Positions 7,163 to 7,487 of a stretch of 7,487 bases of DNA are shown one piece after another (position 1 is the stretch's first letter; each line of letters opens with the position of its first letter). The translations under genes were made by a program, and so were the position numbers. Source of the stretch: Candidatus Terraquivivens yellowstonensis (GTDB lineage: Archaea; Thermoproteota; Nitrososphaeria_A; Caldarchaeales; Wolframiiraptoraceae); assembly GCA_023539445.1 (NCBI GenBank), contig JAKCEW010000023.1, forward strand, positions 1 to 7,487. The letters run 5' to 3'. The notes beneath the pieces are model-generated. The model saw nothing but the letters and a program-made list of their open reading frames with translations. It ran no database searches and was not told where the DNA came from.

Positions 7163-7487
7163 GAGATATCCCCCTTCTCTGATCTATTTACCAGTGCGTG
7201 CCAGGAAATGATCAGTAGCAGAATATAAGCTGTCATCATTGCCAAACTGTATAAGGCAACGGCAGCAATATGTGAAACCCCAACTGTCTTTGCCGCTAGA
7301 AGAGCACCTGTACCCAATCCCATCCGTGTGGCTTGCCAAGCGAGAAACCAATTCTGCTGTTCCAGGATATTTAAGGTCTGCGACACTGGAACAACTGCCA
7401 GACGAACTGCGAACATTGGCCCCAAGATCTGTACATACCGGCCCGCTGTCCCCCAGCCCGGGCCGAATACGATAGCAAAGAACCAGG
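7156..7487 (-). CDS. Wzx-type polysaccharide flippase (C-terminal part, 5' end outside window)
   Basis: The frame is open to the window edge, so only the last 109 residues are seen. They begin WFFAIVFGPGW and continue through AGRYVQILGPMFAVR, then SQTLNILEQQNW, and end in a hydrophobic segment (YILLLIISWHALV) with a short polar tail. The order 'FG..W..AG.Y.QIL.P.F...', then a conserved 'SQTLNILE', is characteristic of the C-terminal half of Wzx/RfbX-type (polysaccharide transporter, MOP superfamily) flippases. Such proteins move undecaprenyl-diphosphate-linked repeat units from the cytoplasmic to the outer face of the inner membrane. The family is usually 400-500 residues, so roughly three quarters is missing. 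An internal TTG at 7425 could be mistaken for a start, but the homology-like sequence runs upstream of it. The TAA stop overlaps the ATG of the next gene by 7 bp. The adjacent polymerase and glycosyltransferases fit a Wzx/Wzy pathway. The family call rests on remembered motifs, not a search. Confidence 0.82.
   Translation of the reverse strand, partial: WFFAIVFGPGWGTAGRYVQILGPMFAVRLAVVPVSQTLNILEQQNWFLAWQATRMGLGTGALLAAKTVGVSHIAAVALYSLAMMTAYILLLIISWHALVNRSEKGDISC
7170..7176 (-). promoter_or_regulatory. Ribosome binding site of the lipoprotein gene
   Basis: AAGGGGG on the minus strand lies 7 nt before ATG 7162 and inside the final codons of the flippase gene. It supports the start that yields the full lipoprotein signal peptide and indicates coupling to flippase translation. 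Confidence 0.72.

Noticed and set aside
7156-7425. A separate 89-residue small membrane protein starting at TTG 7425
   Set aside because: The frame continues upstream to the window edge with flippase-like sequence (FGPGW...AGRYVQI), so it is the tail of a larger gene.
1-7487. CRISPR arrays, tRNA/rRNA genes, insertion-sequence ends
   Set aside because: Reading both strands I found no spaced direct repeats, cloverleaf-like segments, transposase motifs or terminal inverted repeats.

Overview
The window is one bacterial surface-polysaccharide (O-antigen, capsule or exopolysaccharide) assembly operon. Every convincing gene lies on the minus strand, so transcription runs from position 7487 down to 288. 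In transcription order it carries: the C-terminal part of a Wzx-type lipid-linked oligosaccharide flippase (cut by the window edge), a 428-residue predicted lipoprotein with a probable all-helical (alpha/alpha) barrel, a Wzy-type polysaccharide polymerase, a glutamine-dependent asparagine synthetase-like amidotransferase (AsnB family), a GT4-type glycosyltransferase, and a second GT4-type glycosyltransferase of the WbuB-like group.

The genes are packed as a translationally coupled unit. The junctions are a 7-bp overlap (flippase/lipoprotein), a GTGA overlap (lipoprotein/polymerase), a 6-nt gap (polymerase/asnB), a 1-nt gap (asnB/first GT4, after correcting its start) and an ATGA overlap (first GT4/second GT4). 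I see no room for internal promoters. The start codons of both glycosyltransferases differ from the longest open frames. The first GT4 most likely starts at a GTG at 2641, and the second at an ATG at 1529.

Inferred division of labour: the two GT4 enzymes add sugars to an undecaprenyl-linked repeat unit in the cytoplasm, the amidotransferase may amidate an acidic sugar or supply asparagine, the flippase moves the unit across the membrane, and the polymerase joins units on the outer face. The lipoprotein encoded between flippase and polymerase would sit at the same outer face and is the least understood component. No initiating phosphoglycosyltransferase, chain-length regulator, export apparatus or sugar-nucleotide synthesis gene is visible; these may lie upstream (beyond 7487) or elsewhere.

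Positions 1-287 lie downstream of the last gene. They hold a probable rho-independent terminator (36-68) for the operon and short coding-looking fragments in shifting frames that I could not identify. The organism is a bacterium (lipobox, Shine-Dalgarno sites, Wzx/Wzy logic) of moderate to slightly high GC. The sequence alone does not let me name a phylum, and the divergent proteins suggest a poorly sampled or uncultured lineage.
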